Part shown: positions 41,641 to 51,133 of the stretch, piece by piece
Layout of the letters: every line of letters begins with the position of its first letter
How positions within the stretch are numbered: position 1 is the stretch's first letter
DNA from: Thalassobaculum_A sp040219615
Lineage (GTDB): Bacteria > Pseudomonadota > Alphaproteobacteria > Thalassobaculales > Thalassobaculaceae
Reading direction: 5' to 3'
Length of the DNA: 64,000 nt
Assembly: GCF_040219615.1 (NCBI RefSeq)
Contig: NZ_JAVJSE010000014.1
Coordinates: 124,001 to 188,000 of the forward strand
Notes under the pieces: generated by a model
The model's database searches: none
What the model saw: only the letters and a program-made list of their open reading frames with translations
What the model was told of the DNA's origin: nothing
Made by a program: the position numbers and the translations under genes

Positions 41641-44600
41641 ATGCGCGAAAAACATCTGCGTAATCCCCGCGGACAGGTGGTGTGCCGCGAGGTTGTCGTC
41701 GTCGACTCGGAAGTGGCCGACGCCGACATTCTCCTCCGGTCGCTCGGTTTGGCGACTACCGTTGTACTGCTGCGCCGCGGCATTGAGCCGCTAGGGCAGA
41801 TTGCCGCTGCGCTGGGCGGTGCGACCGGCGTTCGCCGCCTGCACGTGCTGTCGCATGGCGCACCGGGCTGCCTGCGGCTGGCCGGCCGGGACATCGATCG
41901 TCACGCGCTGCTTGCGCACCCGTCGATCCTGGCCGCGATGCGCGGCGCGCTCGCCGGCGGCGGCGAGATGATTCTCTACGGATGCTCCGTGGCGGCCGGG
42001 GCCTCCGGGGCGCGGCTCGTCGCCGGGCTGACGGCGGTGCTGGGCGTTTCCGTCATCGCCTCCGACGTACCGGTCGGTAATCCGGCGCTCGGCGGCAGTT
42101 GGGCGGCCTTTGCCGATGCCGGGTGCGCGTTCGATGCGGCCGGCCGCGCGGCGTATCCCGGGCTGCTGGCGTCGGGCACGATCGCCTTCGAGGACGCGTC
42201 GAGCGCCACCAGCGTGACATCGACGAACAACGGCGTGACGCTGACGGTCAGCATCGATGCGAACACGGTCACCGGCGGCGATCGCGTCATCGACGTCGCG
42301 GCCGGCGGCGGCTTCGCGGGGACGGCGGGCAATTTCCTGCTGCTCAACAGCGATCAGATCACGTCCGCCACGACGATGACCTTCAGCTTCAACCAGGCTG
42401 TCGGACTCACGTCGTTCCGGTTCGTCGAGGTCAGCAACCGGGACTCCGGCACCTACACCTTCACACCGGACTCCGGTACGGCGATTTCGTTCTCGGCCGT
42501 CGACCTGGCCGCGAACACCGGAACCACGGTCGCTTCCGGGAGCGGCCTTGGCACCCTGACCCAGATCAGCACCTGGACCAGCGTCAACAGCTTCACCGTC
42601 ACCTATTCCGGCGGCACCGCCAACTGGTCGCCCGGCTTCGACACCTTCGTGTTCGCCGACGCCACCCCGACCGCCGCTACCTCCACGGCGGCCGGATTCA
42701 ACACTACCAACGGCACCAACCTCACCCCGGCCCTGACCTTCAGCGGCGCCGACGAGACGCTGACGATCGCCGACGCCACCCACATGACCGGCTCGACGGC
42801 GAACGGCGGTGGCGGCACCGACACGATCATCGCCCCCGACGGTGCCGACTTCGGCAACCTCAACACGCTGACGGGCTTCGAGACCTTGACGCTGGCGGCG
42901 AACGCCACCGTCTCGATGAGCGAGTTCCAGTACGAGATCTTCACGACGATCAACGGCAACACCGGCACCGAGGCGATCACGCTGACGACGGTGAACGGTG
43001 ACGGCATCGTCACCGGCAGTGCCAACATCGAGACCTACAACCTGAACGGCGCCTATACCTTCACGATCGGGACAGCCGGGCAGAACGTGACCGGCAGCGA
43101 CGGCGCCAACCAGACGGTGCAGTCGAGCGCCTCGATCGACACCCTGAGCGGCACGCTGAACGGCGGCGCCGGCGGATCCGACACCCTGGTGCTGGACACC
43201 GGCGACAACATCGCCGGCGCCACGGTCAGCAACTTCGAGAACCTGACGCTGGAGAGCGGCGCGTCGGTCACCATGACGGTGGCGCAGCACGACGCGTTCA
43301 CCGGCACGGTGACGGCGGCCGGCACCGAGCAGATCACCTTCTCGGCGACCGGCGGCGACACGACGACCACCGGCAACTCGGCGGTCGAGACCTATGTGCT
43401 CGGCACCGGCGGCATCAGCTTCACCTTGGGCGCGGCGGCCCAGAACCTGACCGGCAGCAGCGGCGCCGACACGGTGAACGTCGGCACCTTCACGGCCACC
43501 GGCACCCTGAACGGCAACGGCGACACCGACACCCTGCAGATGGGCGCCGGCAGCAGCATCGCAGGCGCCACGGTCTCGAATTTCGAGAACCTGACACTGA
43601 CGAGCGGCGCCTCGGTGACGATGACCGCCGGCCAGGTGTCGCAGTTCGTCGGGAACACCATCACGGCGGCCGGCACCGAGACCATCAACGTCACCGGCGA
43701 CGGCGCCTTCACGACGCTGGCCAATGTCGAGACCTTCTCGGTCGGCGACGACAGCACCAATGCGCGGACCGTCACGGTCGCCAACGCCACGAACGGCGTC
43801 AGCGCGACCTCGACCTCCGACGCGGTCACCTTCAGCGTCAGCCAGAACGTCACCTACACCGGCACGCTGACCGGCGAGGCCACGACCGGCGACACCCTGT
43901 CGCTGGCCAACAATGCCAACATCGCCGGCGGCACCATCGCCGCCATCGGCACGGTCGACGTCGTCAGCGGCGCCACGGTGACGATGACCGAGGCGCAGCA
44001 CGACGCGTTCACGACCATCAGCGGCACCGGCACCAACAAGATCGTCATCTCGTCGACCACCGACGGGCTGACCGGCGACGCCGACATCGAGATCTACCAG
44101 CTCTCGACGGCCAACAGCTTCACCCTGGGCGCGGCCGGCCAAAGCGTCACCGGGTCGACCGGCAACGACACCATCAACGTCGGCACGCTGTCGCCGACCG
44201 GGACCCTGAGCGGCGGCACCGGCACCGACATTCTGTCGGTCGGCGACGGCGCCAACATCGCCGGCGCCACGATCAGCAGCTTCGAGACCCTGTCGCTGGC
44301 CAGCGGCGCGTCGGTGACGATGACGGAGGCGCAGCACGACGCGTTCTCCTCCATTACCGGGGCCGGCACCGAGACGATCACGCTCTCCGCCGCCACCAAC
44401 GGTTTCCAGACCGCCTCGGCGATCGAGAACTACGTCCTCGGGGTGGCCAACGCCTGCACCGTGGTCGGGGGCGCGCAGAACATCACCGGCTCGACCGGCA
44501 ACGACACCATCACCTTCCAGGGCCTGACCTACACCGGCACGCTGTCGGGCGGGACCGGCACCGACACGATCCAGATGACCACCGGGTCGAACATCGCCGG

Positions 44601-47600
44601 TGCCACCATCTCGGGGGTCGAGAACCTGACCCTGGCCGGCAATGCGTCGGTCACCATGACCTTGACGCAGCTGGCGGGCTTCACCGGGACGATCACGGCC
44701 GCCGGCACCGAGACCGTGACCCTGTCGGGCGACGGCAACTTCTCGACGGTCGCGAACCTCGAGAGCTACATCGTCGGCGACGACAGCACCAACGCGCGCA
44801 CGATCACCATCACCAACGCCGGCCACAGCGCCAGCGCGACTTCGGCGACCGACGCGGTGACCTTCGATACCGGCGCGCTGACCCTGACCGGCACGCTGAC
44901 CGGCGAGGGCACGGTCAACGACACCCTGTCGATCGGCAACACCGCCAACATCTCCGGCGCCACCGTCAGCGGCATCGAGAACCTGACCCTGGCGACCGGC
45001 GGCTCGTTCACCATGACGGCGGCCCAGCTCGCCGGCTTCACCGGCACGGTGACGGCCGCCGGCACCGAGACCGTCACCCTGACCAGCACCGGCGACGTCT
45101 CGGCCGCCAGCCTCGCCGCCATCGAGACCATCGCCACCGCGGCCGACGCCTCGGCGCAGACGATCACGCTGACCGCCGCCCAGGCGGCGGGCAAGACCCT
45201 GACCGCCGGCGACGCCGGCTCCGACCACTTCGTGGTGACCGGCTCGGCCGGCGCCCAGGCGATCACCGGCAGCGCCGGTGCCGACACGCTGAGCGGCGGC
45301 GCGGGTGCCGATACCATCGCCGGCGGCGCCGGGGTGGACAGTCTCGTAGGCGGAGCCGATACCGACCAGTTCACCGGCAGCGTCAGCGACCTGAACGGCG
45401 ACACCATCGCCGACCTGGCGGTGGGCGAGACCATCCTGCTGACCGGCGTGACCGGGCTCAGCACCGCGAATGTCCGGTTCAACGGCACCAACCTGGAGAT
45501 CGACACCAACGCGACGACCTTCGCGTCGCCGGAAGTGACGATCGGCACCGTCAGCAACCTCAGCAGCACGCTGAACATCGCCTCGGTCGCCGATTCCGGT
45601 GCCAACACCCTGATCACCCTGGGCAGCGCCAGCGTCTCGGCGACCACCAACGCCGCCGGGTTCAACACCACCAACGGCACCAACCTGACGCCGGCGTCCA
45701 CCTTCGGGGCGACCGACGACACGCTGACCGTTGCCAGTTCCGCCCACATCACCGGCACCTCGGTGGCGAACGGCGGCGCCGGTACCGACACCATCATCCT
45801 GGCCGACGGCAGCGACCTGACGACGGCCGGGTTCGCGTTCAGCAACTTCGAGACCCTGACCCTGGCGTCGAACGCGACCGCGACGATGTCGGAGAGCCAG
45901 CACGACGGCTTCACGACGATCAACGGCAACACCGGCACCGAGGTCATCACGCTGACCACGCTGAACGGCGACGGCAACGTCACCGGCGACGCCGACATCG
46001 AGACCTACAATCTGAACGGCGCCTACACCTTCACGCTCGGGGCGGCCGGCCAGAACGTTACCGGCAGCGACGGCGCCGACCAGACGGTGCAGTCCTCGTC
46101 GTCGATCGACACCCTGACCGGCACCCTGAACGGCGGCACCGGCGGGTCGGACACCCTGGTGCTGGACACCGGCGACAACATCGCCGGTGCCACGGTCAGC
46201 AACTTCGAGAACCTGACGCTGGAGAGCGGCGCCTCGGTCACCATGACGGCGGCGCAGCTGAACGGGTTCACCGGCACCACCACCGCGGCCGGCACCGAGA
46301 CGGTGACGCTCACCACGACGGGATCGATTGCCGGCGGCAGTGTCGGCGCCATCGAAACCATCGCCACCGCGGCCGACGCCGGCGCCCAGACCATCACCAT
46401 GACGGCGGCCCAGGCGGCCGGGAAGACCCTGACCGCCGGCGACAGCGGCCAGGACCACTTCGCGATCACCGGCTCGGCCGGCAGCCAGGCGGTCACCGGC
46501 AGCGCCGGCGCCGACACCATCGACGGCGGCGCCGATGCCGATACGGTGATCGGCGGCAACGGCGACGACGTGGTGTCCGGCGGGGCCGGCGCCGACGTGG
46601 TGTCGGGCGGATCCGGGCTCGACACCCTGGCGGGCGGCGCCGGCAGCGACACCTTCAGCGGCTCCGCGTCGGACTTCAACGGCGACACGATCTCCGACTT
46701 CGCGGTCGGCGACTCCATCGTGGTCGTCGGGGCCGACCTGACCAACCTGAACGGTACGGCGGCCAGCGCATCGATCGACATCAGCGGCGCTGTCGCGACC
46801 ACGCTGACCGGGATCACCTCCGCCAGCGGGACCTTCAGCGCGGCCCTCTCCGGCGGCAATACCACCATCACGCTGGTGGCGCCGCCCAGCAGCGGTGGCG
46901 GAGACAGCGGTGGCGGTGGTGGCGGCACCCTGGTCGTCAACGACACCTCGAACACCAACACCACCGGCGGCGCCCGCACGATCACCAACAACGGCACCAC
47001 GCCGGGCAGTGCGGCGATCGTCGAGAACACCGGCAACAACGGCAACATCGTCACGGCGTCCCTGCCGCCGGCGGTCAGCATCAGCTCCGAGGGGCCGGCC
47101 ACCGCCCAGTCCGGCCAGAGCGCGATCGATACCCTGATCACCGCGATCCAGACCCGCGGCTCGACCGGTGAGCCCGGCCTCGTCGGCAACGCCCAGACCT
47201 TCCTGAACAACCTGGCGACGACCTCCACGCTGGATGTCCGCACGATCATCCCGACCCAAACCTCCGGGATCACCACCGACGACCCGATCGTGATCATCGG
47301 CACCACCGGGGGCAGCCAGTCGGAGGCCTTCGTGATCGACATGCGGTCGATCAGCGGCAAGACCCTGCAGCTCGACAACATCGAGTTCGCCTCGATCATC
47401 GGCAACGCCACGGTGACCGGCGGGTCGGGCGACAACTACGCGACCGGCGACGACAACGCGCAGTTCATCTCGCTGGGCGAGGGCAACGACACCCTGTACG
47501 GCGGCGACGGCGCCGACACCATCGGTTCGGGCGGCGGCAACGACAGCCTGTTCGGCGACGGCGGCACCGACACCGTGCTCGGCGGCACCGGTGCCGACTC

Positions 47601-48168
47601 GCTGTGGGGCGGCACCGAGGCCGACGTGGTCTACGGCAACCAGCAGGACGACCTGCTGTACGGCAACCAGCAGGACGACACCCTGTATGGCGGCCAGGAT
47701 GCCGACACGGTGTATGGCGGCCAGGACTCGGACCTGCTGTACGGCAACCTCGCCGACGACTTCCTGTACGGGAACCTCGCCGCCGACACCCTGTTCGGCG
47801 GCCAGGGCAACGACGCGCTGTTCGGCGGCCAGGACAACGACCTGCTGATCGGCGGCCTCGGCAACGACACGCTGTACGGCAACCTGGGCAACGACACGAT
47901 ATCCGGCGGCGACGGCGCCGACCTGATCGTCATGGAGAAAAGCAACGGGGTCGACGTGGTGGCCGACTTCGACGGCGCGTCCGGCGACCGGGTGCAGATC
48001 ACGGCCAACGCCAACGGCACGTCGATCGACACCTTCGCCGAACTGCAGGCGGCGGCAACGACCGACGCCGGCGGCAACGTCGAGATCGCCCTTGGGGGCG
48101 GCAATACGCTCACGCTGAACGGGGTCACCGCCAGCGACCTGCAGTCGGGCTGGTTCCTGTTTGCCTAG
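41641..48168 (+). CDS. Giant DUF4347/RTX secreted repeat protein (adhesin-like)
   Basis: A 2175-residue acidic Thr/Gly/Ala-rich protein with almost no Cys after the N-terminal domain. Residues about 15-175 form a DUF4347 domain with 'HVLSHGAPGCLRLAG' (His72) and 'ILYGCSVAAGASGARLV' (Cys115). Residues about 180-1750 are beta-rich modules with a recurring 'NFENLTLESGASVTMT...QHDAF' core seen about nine times, with short RTX clusters near 1215 and 1635. A Gly/Ser linker lies near 1755. Residues about 1945-2090 are canonical calcium-binding nonapeptides (GGxGxDxLYG type), and the end 'LNGVTASDLQSGWFLFA' is a type I secretion signal-like tail. No type I secretion genes are present in the window. 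An adhesin or biofilm matrix role is inferred from architecture. Confidence 0.9.
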   Translation: MREKHLRNPRGQVVCREVVVVDSEVADADILLRSLGLATTVVLLRRGIEPLGQIAAALGGATGVRRLHVLSHGAPGCLRLAGRDIDRHALLAHPSILAAMRGALAGGGEMILYGCSVAAGASGARLVAGLTAVLGVSVIASDVPVGNPALGGSWAAFADAGCAFDAAGRAAYPGLLASGTIAFEDASSATSVTSTNNGVTLTVSIDANTVTGGDRVIDVAAGGGFAGTAGNFLLLNSDQITSATTMTFSFNQAVGLTSFRFVEVSNRDSGTYTFTPDSGTAISFSAVDLAANTGTTVASGSGLGTLTQISTWTSVNSFTVTYSGGTANWSPGFDTFVFADATPTAATSTAAGFNTTNGTNLTPALTFSGADETLTIADATHMTGSTANGGGGTDTIIAPDGADFGNLNTLTGFETLTLAANATVSMSEFQYEIFTTINGNTGTEAITLTTVNGDGIVTGSANIETYNLNGAYTFTIGTAGQNVTGSDGANQTVQSSASIDTLSGTLNGGAGGSDTLVLDTGDNIAGATVSNFENLTLESGASVTMTVAQHDAFTGTVTAAGTEQITFSATGGDTTTTGNSAVETYVLGTGGISFTLGAAAQNLTGSSGADTVNVGTFTATGTLNGNGDTDTLQMGAGSSIAGATVSNFENLTLTSGASVTMTAGQVSQFVGNTITAAGTETINVTGDGAFTTLANVETFSVGDDSTNARTVTVANATNGVSATSTSDAVTFSVSQNVTYTGTLTGEATTGDTLSLANNANIAGGTIAAIGTVDVVSGATVTMTEAQHDAFTTISGTGTNKIVISSTTDGLTGDADIEIYQLSTANSFTLGAAGQSVTGSTGNDTINVGTLSPTGTLSGGTGTDILSVGDGANIAGATISSFETLSLASGASVTMTEAQHDAFSSITGAGTETITLSAATNGFQTASAIENYVLGVANACTVVGGAQNITGSTGNDTITFQGLTYTGTLSGGTGTDTIQMTTGSNIAGATISGVENLTLAGNASVTMTLTQLAGFTGTITAAGTETVTLSGDGNFSTVANLESYIVGDDSTNARTITITNAGHSASATSATDAVTFDTGALTLTGTLTGEGTVNDTLSIGNTANISGATVSGIENLTLATGGSFTMTAAQLAGFTGTVTAAGTETVTLTSTGDVSAASLAAIETIATAADASAQTITLTAAQAAGKTLTAGDAGSDHFVVTGSAGAQAITGSAGADTLSGGAGADTIAGGAGVDSLVGGADTDQFTGSVSDLNGDTIADLAVGETILLTGVTGLSTANVRFNGTNLEIDTNATTFASPEVTIGTVSNLSSTLNIASVADSGANTLITLGSASVSATTNAAGFNTTNGTNLTPASTFGATDDTLTVASSAHITGTSVANGGAGTDTIILADGSDLTTAGFAFSNFETLTLASNATATMSESQHDGFTTINGNTGTEVITLTTLNGDGNVTGDADIETYNLNGAYTFTLGAAGQNVTGSDGADQTVQSSSSIDTLTGTLNGGTGGSDTLVLDTGDNIAGATVSNFENLTLESGASVTMTAAQLNGFTGTTTAAGTETVTLTTTGSIAGGSVGAIETIATAADAGAQTITMTAAQAAGKTLTAGDSGQDHFAITGSAGSQAVTGSAGADTIDGGADADTVIGGNGDDVVSGGAGADVVSGGSGLDTLAGGAGSDTFSGSASDFNGDTISDFAVGDSIVVVGADLTNLNGTAASASIDISGAVATTLTGITSASGTFSAALSGGNTTITLVAPPSSGGGDSGGGGGGTLVVNDTSNTNTTGGARTITNNGTTPGSAAIVENTGNNGNIVTASLPPAVSISSEGPATAQSGQSAIDTLITAIQTRGSTGEPGLVGNAQTFLNNLATTSTLDVRTIIPTQTSGITTDDPIVIIGTTGGSQSEAFVIDMRSISGKTLQLDNIEFASIIGNATVTGGSGDNYATGDDNAQFISLGEGNDTLYGGDGADTIGSGGGNDSLFGDGGTDTVLGGTGADSLWGGTEADVVYGNQQDDLLYGNQQDDTLYGGQDADTVYGGQDSDLLYGNLADDFLYGNLAADTLFGGQGNDALFGGQDNDLLIGGLGNDTLYGNLGNDTISGGDGADLIVMEKSNGVDVVADFDGASGDRVQITANANGTSIDTFAELQAAATTDAGGNVEIALGGGNTLTLNGVTASDLQSGWFLFA
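42688..43280 (+). repeat. Internal duplication in the RTX gene, copy 1
   Basis: About 590 nt beginning at the codons for 'AAGFNTTNGTNLTPA' and running through 'NFENLTLESGASVTMT' recur at 45652-46250 with few changes. The spacing drifts from 2964 to 2970 nt, so one small in-frame indel separates the copies. Confidence 0.8.
45652..46250 (+). repeat. Internal duplication in the RTX gene, copy 2
   Basis: The second copy of the module at 42688-43280. It is preceded by a segment ('IATAADASAQTITLTAAQAAGKTLTAGD', 45120-45430) that itself recurs after this copy (46360-46730), so a larger block of module plus RTX cluster was probably duplicated in tandem. Confidence 0.8.
47473..47910 (+). repeat. RTX nonapeptide array (27-nt units)
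   Basis: About fifteen tandem 27-nt units encode GGxGxDxLx-type calcium-binding nonapeptides. In the centre the usual second Gly is replaced in units such as YGNQQDDLL and YGGQDADTV, and adjacent units there are nearly identical at DNA level (GTACGGCAACCAGCAGGACG), suggesting recent unit expansion. Confidence 0.85.
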
Positions 48169-48338
48169 CGCCGACCGTCCCGGCCGGCGAACAGCGACCG
48201 GTAGAAGTCGTAGCCGGCCATCAGGACCACCACGACGATCACGGCGATCAGGTCGGGGTGCGGCACGAAGCCGATCAGGATCGCCATGAAGCCGATCAGC
48301 AGTGCCAGGGCGCTGAGGCCGATGGTCCTGTCGAGCAT
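48165..48338 (-). CDS. Small two-helix membrane protein, 57 aa
   Basis: A 57-residue open frame from ATG 48336-48338 to TAG 48165-48167. It begins MLDRTIGLSALALLIGFMAI, has two hydrophobic segments (about 7-24 and 30-42) joined by 'VPHPD', and ends with a charged 'GYDFYRSLFAGRDGRR' tail, so two membrane passes with both ends inside are predicted. AAGGGAGG stands 6 nt before the ATG, a strong ribosome-binding site. The stop overlaps the last codons of the RTX gene on the other strand by 3 nt. It lies 31 nt downstream of the amidase gene and would be the last gene of the TRAP/amidase operon. Function unknown. Confidence 0.72.
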   Translation of the reverse strand: MLDRTIGLSALALLIGFMAILIGFVPHPDLIAVIVVVVLMAGYDFYRSLFAGRDGRR

Positions 48339-48369
48339 GTTGCCTCCCTTGCTCTCCCGCGTTCCCCGG

Positions 48370-49722
48370 TCACGCCGGGGCGGACAGAAATCCCGTCAGC
48401 CAGGCCGCGGTTCGCAGCAGCCGGCCGTCGTCACCGTGGCGGCCGACCAGTTGCACGCCGATCGGCAGGCCGTCTTCCGACTGCAGCAGCGGCACGGCGA
48501 CGGCCGGCAGGCCGCAGAATGTCCACAGGCCGTTGAAGGCCGGGTTGCCCGTCGACTCCAGGCCGGCCGGCGCCGGTCCCGGGGCGGCCGGGGTGACGAT
48601 CGCGTCGTAGCGGCCGAACACCGCCTCCAGCCCGGCATTGAGCACGCCCGGCCAGTCGCGCGCGGCGAGATAGTCATGCGCCAGGATCCGGCGACCTTCG
48701 TCGATCGCGTCGCATAGGGCCGGGCTCAGCCGGTCCCGCGCGTGCCGGTCGTAGCGATGATACGACTTCGCCATCTCGGCCAGCTGGACCAGTTCGCACA
48801 GCCGGCCGGCCTCGGCGAACGGCGCCGACAGATCGACCTCGTCGCAGGCCTCGCCGAGCGCGTCGCGCAGCTCGGCGAAACCGTCGCGGGTGACGTCGTC
48901 GGCGGTGTCCCAGGCCGGCTGACGGACGAAGGCGAGGGTCGGGCGGACCGGCGGTACGGCGCCGGCGCAGGGCACCAGGCCGGGGGCCGGCGCCAGCCGG
49001 GTGGCCGGGTCGGCGGCGTCGTGCCCGAACAGGCAGTCGGCCAGCAGCGCGGCACCCGCGAGGTCGCCGGCGAACACGCCCACGGTGTCGAGCGTCGGCG
49101 CCTGGGCCAAGATCCCCGACCGCGGGATCGCCCCGAAGCTGGGCTTGAAGCCGACGACGCCGCAGTACGAGGCCGGCCGGATCACCGAGCCGACGGTCTG
49201 GGTGCCGATCGCCAGCGGGACCTGCCGGTCGGCCACGGCGGCGGCCGATCCGGACGACGATCCGCCGGGCGTTCGCGACGGGTCGTGCGGGTTGCGGGTG
49301 GCGCCGGGATGGCGGAACGCCAGCTCGGTGGTGACGGTCTTGCCGAGGACGATCGCGCCGGCCTGCCGGAGCCGGCGCACCACGAAGGCGTCGGCGTCGG
49401 GCACTCGGCCGGCGTCGACGACGGTGCCGTTCTCGGTCGCCATGCCGGCGGTGTCGATGATGTCCTTGAGCCCGACCGGCAGGCCGTGCAGCGGACCGAC
49501 GGGGCGTCCCCGGGCGCGGTGGTCGTCGAGCGCCCGGGCCTGGCGCCGCGCATAGTCGGCGTCGAGCCGGGCCCACGCGCCGACCTCGGTATCGCGCCGG
49601 GCGATCCGGTCCAGGCAGGCGTCGACCAGCTCGGCGGCGCGCAGGGCACCGCCGGCCAGTCGGTCGCGCAGCGCGACCGTCTCGAGCCCGAGGATCGGGT
49701 CGGCCGGCGGGTCAGCGGCCAT
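48370..49722 (-). CDS. Amidase (amidase signature family)
   Basis: A 450-residue amidohydrolase of the GatA/AtzF-type amidase signature family. The Ser-cisSer-Lys triad is visible: Lys86 in 'LPVGLKDIIDTAGM', the Ser cluster in 'TPGGSSSGSAAAV' (155-159), and nucleophile Ser179 in 'TQTVGSVIRPASYCGVVGFKP'. These enzymes hydrolyse carboxamides or ureas to acid plus ammonia. The 3' location within a TRAP transporter operon (11-nt overlap with dctM) suggests that the imported substrate is an amide or a carbamoylated acid. The last 50 residues ('GLPAVAVPLLQSEDGLPIGVQLVG') are the standard family end. Confidence 0.9.
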   Translation of the reverse strand: MAADPPADPILGLETVALRDRLAGGALRAAELVDACLDRIARRDTEVGAWARLDADYARRQARALDDHRARGRPVGPLHGLPVGLKDIIDTAGMATENGTVVDAGRVPDADAFVVRRLRQAGAIVLGKTVTTELAFRHPGATRNPHDPSRTPGGSSSGSAAAVADRQVPLAIGTQTVGSVIRPASYCGVVGFKPSFGAIPRSGILAQAPTLDTVGVFAGDLAGAALLADCLFGHDAADPATRLAPAPGLVPCAGAVPPVRPTLAFVRQPAWDTADDVTRDGFAELRDALGEACDEVDLSAPFAEAGRLCELVQLAEMAKSYHRYDRHARDRLSPALCDAIDEGRRILAHDYLAARDWPGVLNAGLEAVFGRYDAIVTPAAPGPAPAGLESTGNPAFNGLWTFCGLPAVAVPLLQSEDGLPIGVQLVGRHGDDGRLLRTAAWLTGFLSAPA

Positions 49723-51133
49723 AGATCATGCCCGGCAGCCACAGGGCGATCTGCGGCTGGAGGTACAGCACCGCCATGGCGACGAACACCATGGCCAGGA
49801 ACGGCATGCAGCCCTTGAAGATCTGGATCAGCTGCACGTGCGGCGGGGCGATGCCCTTGAGGTAGTAGGCCGACATCGCCATCGGCGGGGTCAGGAACGA
49901 GGTCTGCAGGTTGAGCGCGACCAGGATCCCGAAGAACAGCGGGTCGATCCCGAAATGCGGCAGCAGCGGCAGGAAGATCGGCACGAAGATGATGATGATC
50001 TCCGACCATTCCAGCGGCCAGCCGAGCAGGAAGATGATCAGCTGGGCCATGATCAGGAACTGCAGCGGCGTGAGGTCGAGGCCGGTCACGAAGGTGTTGA
50101 TGACCTGCTCGCCGCCCAGATAGGAGAACACCGAGGAGAAGGTCCAGGACCCGACGAACAGCCAGCAGACCATGGCGGTGGTGCGCACCGTGAGATAGAC
50201 CGACTCGCGCAGCCGGCCCCAGGTCAGCGCCCGGTACGACACCGCCAGCACCAGCCCGCCGAGCGCGCCGATCGAGGCCGCCTCGGTCGGGGTGGCCAGC
50301 CCGAACAGGATGGCGCCGAGCACCGCCAGGATCAGCACCGCCAGCGGGAAGAACGAGGTCAGCAGCATGACCGTCAGCTGGCCGACCGGCAGGTCGGGCA
50401 CCTCTTCGCGGGTCGGCTTCGGCGCGACTGAGGGCTGCACCATGGCGCGCCCGACGACGTAGACCAGGTAGAGGCCGGACAGCAGCAGGCCCGGGAACAG
50501 GGCACCGGCGTAGAGCTGGACGATCGAGACGCCGGACGAGGCGGCGTAGACGATCAGCATGATCGACGGTGGGATCAGGATCCCGAGGGTCCCGCCGGCG
50601 CAGATGATGCCGGACGCGAAGCTGTTGTCGTAGCGGGCCTTCAGCATGGCCGGCAGGGCCAGCAGCCCCATCAGCGTGACCACCGCCCCGACGATGCCGG
50701 TGGCGGTGGCGAACAGCGTGCAGGTGATCAGGGCCGCCACCGCCATCGAGCCGGGGATCCGCCGCGCCGCGATGTTCAGGGTGGTGAACAGCCGCGAGAC
50801 GATGTTGGCGCGCTCGACCACATAGCCCATGAACAGGAACAGCGGCACCGCCGTCAGGACCTCGTTGGTCATCACCGAATAGGTCTGGTTGATGAACAGG
50901 TCGAAGATCCGGTTGTTGAAGAAGCCGTCGATCCAGGTCTCGAACTGGGTCCAGCCGTCGGCGCCGCCCTCGACCGCCCGGTTGTAGGCGCGCCACATCC
51001 GCGGGGCGTCGAAATAGGCGAAGTAGCCGAAGCTGATGCCCATCGCCATCAGGGTGAAGGCGATCGGGAAGCCCAGGAAGATCACCAGGATGAAGATGCC
51101 CAGCATGAACAGGGCGACTTGCGGATCGGTCAT
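49712..51133 (-). CDS. dctM: TRAP transporter large permease (DctM)
   Basis: A 473-residue inner-membrane protein with about twelve or more hydrophobic segments, the sodium-coupled transport subunit of a TRAP system. Typical segments include 'EVLTAVPLFLFMGYVVERANI', 'SFASGIICAGGTLGILIPPSIMLIVY', 'FGLATPTEAASIGALGG' and 'LNLQTSFLTPPMAMSAYYLKG'. The start at 51133 overlaps the DctQ stop (ATGA). The long loop near residue 45-75 ('DAPRMWRAYNRAVEGGADGW') is common in the branch transporting 2-oxo acids and related compounds. An amidase gene follows. Confidence 0.95.
   Translation of the reverse strand: MTDPQVALFMLGIFILVIFLGFPIAFTLMAMGISFGYFAYFDAPRMWRAYNRAVEGGADGWTQFETWIDGFFNNRIFDLFINQTYSVMTNEVLTAVPLFLFMGYVVERANIVSRLFTTLNIAARRIPGSMAVAALITCTLFATATGIVGAVVTLMGLLALPAMLKARYDNSFASGIICAGGTLGILIPPSIMLIVYAASSGVSIVQLYAGALFPGLLLSGLYLVYVVGRAMVQPSVAPKPTREEVPDLPVGQLTVMLLTSFFPLAVLILAVLGAILFGLATPTEAASIGALGGLVLAVSYRALTWGRLRESVYLTVRTTAMVCWLFVGSWTFSSVFSYLGGEQVINTFVTGLDLTPLQFLIMAQLIIFLLGWPLEWSEIIIIFVPIFLPLLPHFGIDPLFFGILVALNLQTSFLTPPMAMSAYYLKGIAPPHVQLIQIFKGCMPFLAMVFVAMAVLYLQPQIALWLPGMIYGR

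Noticed and set aside
41791..47259. An 1822-codon open frame on the - strand opposite the RTX gene
   Set aside because: It is the antisense shadow of the repetitive RTX coding sequence, rich in Gly/Arg/Asp without recognisable motifs; the + strand shows DUF4347 and RTX motifs.
47473..47910. Possible CRISPR or minisatellite array
   Set aside because: The 27-nt units are contiguous, in frame and encode RTX nonapeptides; there are no spacers and no cas genes.
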